DNA of 26,189 bases. Origin: an uncultured Candidatus Melainabacteria bacterium. Lineage in GTDB: Bacteria > Cyanobacteriota > Vampirovibrionia > Gastranaerophilales > Gastranaerophilaceae. Below the pieces are notes generated by a model, which saw only the letters and a program-made list of their open reading frames with translations, did not search any database and had not been told where the DNA came from. Position 1 is the stretch's first letter. The number at the start of each line of letters is the position of its first letter. The stretch is from contig CAKVMU010000003.1 in the NCBI GenBank assembly GCA_934773085.1, positions 1 through 26,189 on the forward strand. The letters run 5' to 3'. A program made the position numbers and the translations under genes. Shown here piece after piece: positions 21,991-26,189 of this stretch.

Positions 21991-24324
21991 TTATATTTCA
22001 ACGGTCATAAACTTATTTTTATAATCATTAATCGTATTCATAAGCTCTACGAACTCTGCGTATTTAGGAGAATGTAGTGCCTTTGAAATTTCTACGCCGG
22101 AAGAAAATTCGATAACAAACATATCATCTTCTCTGGAAGAAATTTTTATCATTCCGCAATCCGCAAACACTTCCAACAGAGTTTCAACAACCTCTTCCGT
22201 AACCCCAAGCGCTGATGCGGCACGAACCAAAACAAATTTTCCTTCCAAATTATTGCAAGTATAACGCAACATACCGGAAAACGTTTTTAAAATGCCTTCC
22301 TCATCAACCTTTAGGTTTTGATAATTCATGTAATGGTAGGCAGAAGCACAAACAGTCTGCTTGAGATTAGACATAATTTCATCATCACAAGGGTAATCAA
22401 AAAACATTAATACATCATTTTTACAAGCATTTTGACGATTCACAACGCTCTGCATAATATTTTCATACGGTTTTAAACGTTCGATAATATTTCTGTCTTC
22501 CGCAAATACCGAGATTCCAAGCTTAGAATTTTTAATGTAATCATTCACCTGCGCTAAAATATTAGTCTTTTTGCGGTGGTCATAAACCTTTATCTTGGAT
22601 TTCTCCTCTTCTTTCAACGCATCAGAGTGAACATCTTTGACCACCAATTGCACATCGGTTACACCGTTGAAAGTATTTAACTGCGGTGCAAAAGCCACAT
22701 CCAATCTATCTCCGGCTATCAAAGGAACATCCCCTCTTGACCACCATACGCAATCTTTCGTTCCATTAGGAGTTTCCACAATAAGCTTCAAGTGTTCTTT
22801 TGTTGAACCCATCAATTTCTTTTGTTTCAAAACAAGATTCTTAACCGCAAAAGTAGGAGTAGGATTAGATGCCCCAAATGGTTCAAGTTTGTTAACTTCT
22901 TCCACCAACGCAACATCAACATCCGCAATATCCAATTCCAAATCAATGTCCAAAGAAGGGTTCAATTTTGTGCCATTCAACAATTCATCAATCGTTTTAT
23001 TCAAAGCCTTTTTAACAGTTTCAAAAGATGTCTTGCTCTCACTAAATGCAAAACCGCCCGCCAATTGGTGACCGCCGAATCCGTCCAAATATTCTGAAAT
23101 ATTTGAGATAATTTCATAAAGGTTTAATTCTTTAACCCCTCTGGCTGAGCAACGGAACTGTTTTGCCTCTTCAGAAAAAGTCATTATGAATGCCGGTTTG
23201 TAATATTTTTCAACGAACTTTGATGCAACAATCCCAACTATACCAATGTGCCAATCTTTGTTAAATAAAACAACCGCATTATCTCTCATGCCGGTAGCTT
23301 TCCACATTTCATCCGCCTGAGCAAACGTTTCTGCGCATAGTTCCTGACGTAATTTGTTATAGTTTTCCAGTGTAATTATTGACATCTCAACTTCTTGCTT
23401 ATTTTCAGATGTCATCAATTTTATAGCGGCATCTACGGTATCCAATCTACCTGATGCATTAATTCTTGGAGCTATAGTGAACGCAACCTGTTCAGAAGTT
23501 AAACCGTTATCAAGATTCACCCCAGCTGAATCCAACATACGTTTCAACCCGTAATGTTTTCCCGCAGCTATCAATTCCAAACCTTTTGAGACAAAATATC
23601 TGTTTTCACCGATTAACGGAACCAAATCAGCAACAGTACCCACAGTTACAAACGGTAATATTTCATAACTGTAATTGAGTTTGTCATACCTTTCCAACAC
23701 TCCCTGAGCAAGCTTGAACGCAACTCCAACTCCTGCTAAGGATGTTAAGTACTCAATCTGTCTGGCACTTAGTTTTTCATCCAAAGAGTTCATTGCCTTT
23801 GGATTGATTATCGCATAAGCGTTCGGAAGAATTTCCGGAGCTTCGTGGTGGTCAGTTATAATAACATCTCTGCCAAAACTATTGATAAAGTTTACCTCTT
23901 CAACGTTACTAATCCCGTTATCTACAGTTATAATCAGCTTTGTTTTTTTCTGAGATAATATCTTGACAAGAGCCTTTAAATTCATACCATGACCTTCATC
24001 CTCACGGTTTGGGATATAAAAATCAACATCTGCGCCCAAATATCCAAAGGTTTTCAACAAAACAGACGTAGAGGTTACACCGTCAGCATCAAAATCACCA
24101 TAAATAAGGATTTTTTCCTTATTGTCGATAGCTTCCACTATTCTGTCAACAGCTTTTGGCATATCACAAAATGCATTCGGATGCGTTAATGTAATCTCAA
24201 GAGGATGCAAAAATTCACGCTTTGCATCCTCTGTGATTATACCTCTGACTTCTAAAAGCCTGTCAATTAAAGGCTTTTTATTATTACTTTCCCCTTTTAA
24301 TACCCATTCTTTTGTACAAGACAT
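21991..24324 (-). CDS. recJ: Single-stranded-DNA-specific exonuclease RecJ
   Basis: 5'-3' single-strand exonuclease used in recombination, mismatch and base-excision repair. Catalytic DHH-family motifs are GDFDADGVTST (76-86), VDNG (134-137), DHH (158-160), and RINASGRLDT. The DHHA1 domain carries FDGFGGHQLAGGFAF-like sequence (YLDGFGGHQLAGGF), followed by an OB-like segment. At 777 residues it is longer than E. coli RecJ (577). The extra C-terminal 190 or so residues resemble the C-terminal extension of some Firmicutes RecJ proteins. The proposed ATG lies inside the last codons of ctpA (28-base overlap) with no strong ribosome binding site, so translation is probably coupled. Confidence 0.95.
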   Translation of the reverse strand: MSCTKEWVLKGESNNKKPLIDRLLEVRGIITEDAKREFLHPLEITLTHPNAFCDMPKAVDRIVEAIDNKEKILIYGDFDADGVTSTSVLLKTFGYLGADVDFYIPNREDEGHGMNLKALVKILSQKKTKLIITVDNGISNVEEVNFINSFGRDVIITDHHEAPEILPNAYAIINPKAMNSLDEKLSARQIEYLTSLAGVGVAFKLAQGVLERYDKLNYSYEILPFVTVGTVADLVPLIGENRYFVSKGLELIAAGKHYGLKRMLDSAGVNLDNGLTSEQVAFTIAPRINASGRLDTVDAAIKLMTSENKQEVEMSIITLENYNKLRQELCAETFAQADEMWKATGMRDNAVVLFNKDWHIGIVGIVASKFVEKYYKPAFIMTFSEEAKQFRCSARGVKELNLYEIISNISEYLDGFGGHQLAGGFAFSESKTSFETVKKALNKTIDELLNGTKLNPSLDIDLELDIADVDVALVEEVNKLEPFGASNPTPTFAVKNLVLKQKKLMGSTKEHLKLIVETPNGTKDCVWWSRGDVPLIAGDRLDVAFAPQLNTFNGVTDVQLVVKDVHSDALKEEEKSKIKVYDHRKKTNILAQVNDYIKNSKLGISVFAEDRNIIERLKPYENIMQSVVNRQNACKNDVLMFFDYPCDDEIMSNLKQTVCASAYHYMNYQNLKVDEEGILKTFSGMLRYTCNNLEGKFVLVRAASALGVTEEVVETLLEVFADCGMIKISSREDDMFVIEFSSGVEISKALHSPKYAEFVELMNTINDYKNKFMTVEI

Positions 24325-25505
24325 GTCATTTGTTCCAATACTTCAATTGCTTTTTTCAACTGAACGTCATCTTTTGCCTCAACGTTCTCCTTAGTTAATT
24401 CTACCACAACATCAGGAGTTATCCCTTTTTTATGAATATCACTTCCTGATGGAGTCAAATATCTCTGTATAGTAATATTCATGCCGGATTCATCCGGAAG
24501 CCTGTTAATTTCTTGTACCAAACCTTTTCCGAAAGATTGCTCTCCCACAATAGTTGCTCTGTGGTTATCTTTCAAAGCTCCGGAAAGAATTTCACTCGCT
24601 GATGCGGAACCTTTGTTTATCAAAACCACAATCGGTTTGTCCGTCACTTGATTGTATCTCGCTCTGGTTGTACTTTTGTATCTATCTCTGTCAACCGTAC
24701 TTACAATAACTCCGCCTCGCAGCAACATATCCGAAATATAAATCGCATTGGTCAACAATCCGCCCGGATTTGAACGTAAATCCAAGATAATACCATCTTT
24801 TGAAGCTGAATTATTCAAAATTGTTTCAATTTCTGATGCCGCATTTTTGCTGATAAAAGAACTCAATCTGATATACTGAATGTTGTTAGGGATTTGAGTT
24901 GTTTCAAAAGGCGGCTTGCAGGAAACTGATTTCACTTCAATTTCATCCCTTACGATTGAATACAGTTTATTAGGAACTCCTTTTCTTTGAATCAAAAGAG
25001 TAACTGTCGTACCCTTTTCACCACGAATTTTATCCGCAGCCACATCAATACTTATCCCTTTTGTGCTTTCGCCGTTAATTTCAAGGATTTGGTCATCCGC
25101 CAAGATACCCGCTCTTTCAGCCGGTGAATCTTCCAACGGCGCAATAACCACCAAATTTCCGTCTCTCAGACCGATTTGAGTACCAATTCCTTTCAAAGAA
25201 CCTTTGATAGATTGTGTTTCCTCTGAAAATTCTTTCGGCTGCAAAAATCTTGTGTATGGATCATTCAGACTGGAAAGCATAGTATCTATCGCAACATAAG
25301 CATCTTCATTTGTTTTGAGCTTATGGTCATATCGGTATCTCCATTTTGCCCAATCCTGAGAATTGTTTGTTGGGTCGTAATATTTCTTATTAACGATTTT
25401 CCATACATCATCATAAAGCTCAGACGGGGTTGCCGCTATAACTGCACCGCAAGATATGTATATTGCAACCAAGACTGTTAATCCTGTTTTTATAAATCTT
25501 TTCAT
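24297..25505 (-). CDS. ctpA: Carboxyl-terminal processing protease (S41)
   Basis: 402 residues. A signal peptide or N-terminal helix (MKRFIKTGLTVLVAIYISCGAVIAA) is followed by an N-terminal helical region with NDPYTRFL, a PDZ domain (about 95-180, GIGTQIGLRDGNLVV and RAGILADDQILEINGEST), and the tail-specific protease core DLRSNPGGLL, NKGSASASEI with Ser302, and FGKGLVQE with Lys327, the Ser-Lys dyad at the expected 25-residue spacing. It processes or degrades periplasmic proteins, often envelope or wall-hydrolase regulators. The start at 25505 is supported by GAGGAG eight bases upstream; the open frame continues 26 codons further without such a site. It forms an operon with recJ. Confidence 0.95.
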   Translation of the reverse strand: MKRFIKTGLTVLVAIYISCGAVIAATPSELYDDVWKIVNKKYYDPTNNSQDWAKWRYRYDHKLKTNEDAYVAIDTMLSSLNDPYTRFLQPKEFSEETQSIKGSLKGIGTQIGLRDGNLVVIAPLEDSPAERAGILADDQILEINGESTKGISIDVAADKIRGEKGTTVTLLIQRKGVPNKLYSIVRDEIEVKSVSCKPPFETTQIPNNIQYIRLSSFISKNAASEIETILNNSASKDGIILDLRSNPGGLLTNAIYISDMLLRGGVIVSTVDRDRYKSTTRARYNQVTDKPIVVLINKGSASASEILSGALKDNHRATIVGEQSFGKGLVQEINRLPDESGMNITIQRYLTPSGSDIHKKGITPDVVVELTKENVEAKDDVQLKKAIEVLEQMTCLVQKNGY

Positions 25506-25539
25506 TGTAACACTCCTCTGACTAAAAAAGCGCTTTTCT

Positions 25540-25545
25540 ATTATA
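25540..25545 (-). promoter_or_regulatory. Predicted -10 box of ctpA-recJ
   Basis: Perfect TATAAT on the minus strand, about 35 bases before the ATG. The -35 region is a poor match. Confidence 0.4.
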
Positions 25546-25636
25546 GTACACAATATCTCTTTTGGAATCAAATTTTGTAGCAAAAATTTTTTTTATATGG
25601 TTTATTATTCTTGTATAAGAAAGGATTTTAGACTAA

Positions 25637-26189
25637 ATGAATTTAACTATATCACCGATAAAAACGCCTGCTTTTCAAGGCAGACAAGAATATAAAGCCA
25701 TAAGAAATATTCCGAATATTCCATGCGCTTGCTGCGGACAAAAAGTAATTCTTCCGTCAGCATTTGCAAAATTGTTTCAACAAGTTGCAAAACCTCTACA
25801 AATGATGTTGGATAAGGGCTTTTTAGATGCTTGGAGTAAAAACGCAAAAGTCATGGAACTTCTAAAGCGTTGGGCAGCGGAAGAGCCAAAATCAAGTTTG
25901 GATGTTATAACAGAAAAACATCCGGATAAATACACACAACTTAGAACCGCAGTTACAGAAACGGTTAAAGGATTTCCACAAGCTGAAGGAATGATGGAAA
26001 ACGAAGTCGGACGTAATATTTCACATCTATTTAACGATATATTTTCACGCTCACGCTCTAAACTCAAAAGTTCTGCCGTTGTAATGAAACATATGGCTAA
26101 ATTCAAAGAGTCACTCCAAGGTTCCAAATTGGAAACATTTGAACAATTGGAAATATACGCAAGAAAATACCCGAGAAAATCTCTGAGTG
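25637..26189 (+). CDS. Uncharacterised protein, 3' end outside the window
   Basis: 184 codons are visible and the frame is still open at the edge. Function not recognised. The N-terminus MNLTISPIKTPAFQG is a short Phe-x-Gly type motif that I associate with many proteins of gut Melainabacteria; there is no signal peptide. A C30-A-C-C33-G cluster (IPCACCGQKVI) could be one half of a metal site. The rest is mostly helical and basic (AWSKNAKVMELLKRW, SHLFNDIFSRSRSKLKSS, HMAKFKESLQGS). AAAGGA lies 12 bases before the ATG. It is divergent from ctpA. Confidence 0.75.
   Translation, partial: MNLTISPIKTPAFQGRQEYKAIRNIPNIPCACCGQKVILPSAFAKLFQQVAKPLQMMLDKGFLDAWSKNAKVMELLKRWAAEEPKSSLDVITEKHPDKYTQLRTAVTETVKGFPQAEGMMENEVGRNISHLFNDIFSRSRSKLKSSAVVMKHMAKFKESLQGSKLETFEQLEIYARKYPRKSLS

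Noticed and set aside
22637..23071. 144-codon frame antisense to recJ
   Set aside because: Inside conserved recJ coding sequence, Ser/Asn/Lys-rich shadow frame.
25777..26127. 116-codon minus-strand frame at the right edge
   Set aside because: Antisense to the gene at 25637, which has a ribosome binding site and a coherent protein sequence.

Overview
The window is AT-rich, gene-dense bacterial chromosome with mostly housekeeping genes and a few lineage-specific secreted or structural proteins. The gene set (lytic transglycosylase, LemA, CtpA, an N-terminal PAFQG-type motif on an unknown protein, a divergent RNase III) looks to me most like a gut Gastranaerophilales/Melainabacteria-type genome. 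That assignment rests on pattern memory, not on a database search. No plasmid, phage, CRISPR or insertion sequence genes are visible.

Layout. Positions 1-2783 (minus) hold a tightly coupled operon, pyrH-frr-cdsA-rnc, joined by one-base TAATG stop/start overlaps. In it pyrH and frr form one uninterrupted reading frame. Positions 2879-5606 hold a lineage-specific plus-strand protein, a convergent MetE/UROD-like protein and rplI. Positions 5607-6146 are a 540-base intergenic region with an orphan plus-strand terminator (candidate small RNA) and a GC-rich repeat patch. Positions 6147-7106 encode a GH73-type glucosaminidase with an unusual N-terminus. Positions 7285-10271 (plus) are an operon of ftsH, a RipA-like membrane protein and a PAP2 protein lacking its catalytic nucleophile. 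Positions 10261-11484 encode a UmuC-type Y-family polymerase, followed by a small secreted Gly/Pro/His-rich protein and pepA. tRNA-Val(TAC) sits at 13658-13733. Positions 13815-16895 (minus) are tmk-prfB-antiporter, with prfB needing a classical +1 programmed frameshift. Positions 17017-19633 hold lemA and an Slt-type transglycosylase. Positions 19802-21986 are a divergent pair: a serpin-like secreted protein and an aminotransferase. Positions 21991-25505 are ctpA-recJ, and a partial unknown gene runs off the right edge.

The themes are nucleotide supply and translation (pyrH, tmk, frr, prfB, rplI, tRNA), envelope synthesis and turnover (cdsA, GH73, Slt, LemA, CtpA, FtsH) and DNA repair (recJ, umuC). 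The most notable observations are the pyrH-frr fusion with the frr ribosome binding site preserved, three genes whose extended -10 box lies exactly six bases before the ATG (probable leaderless mRNAs), active-site substitutions in RNase III and PAP2, and the candidate small RNA.
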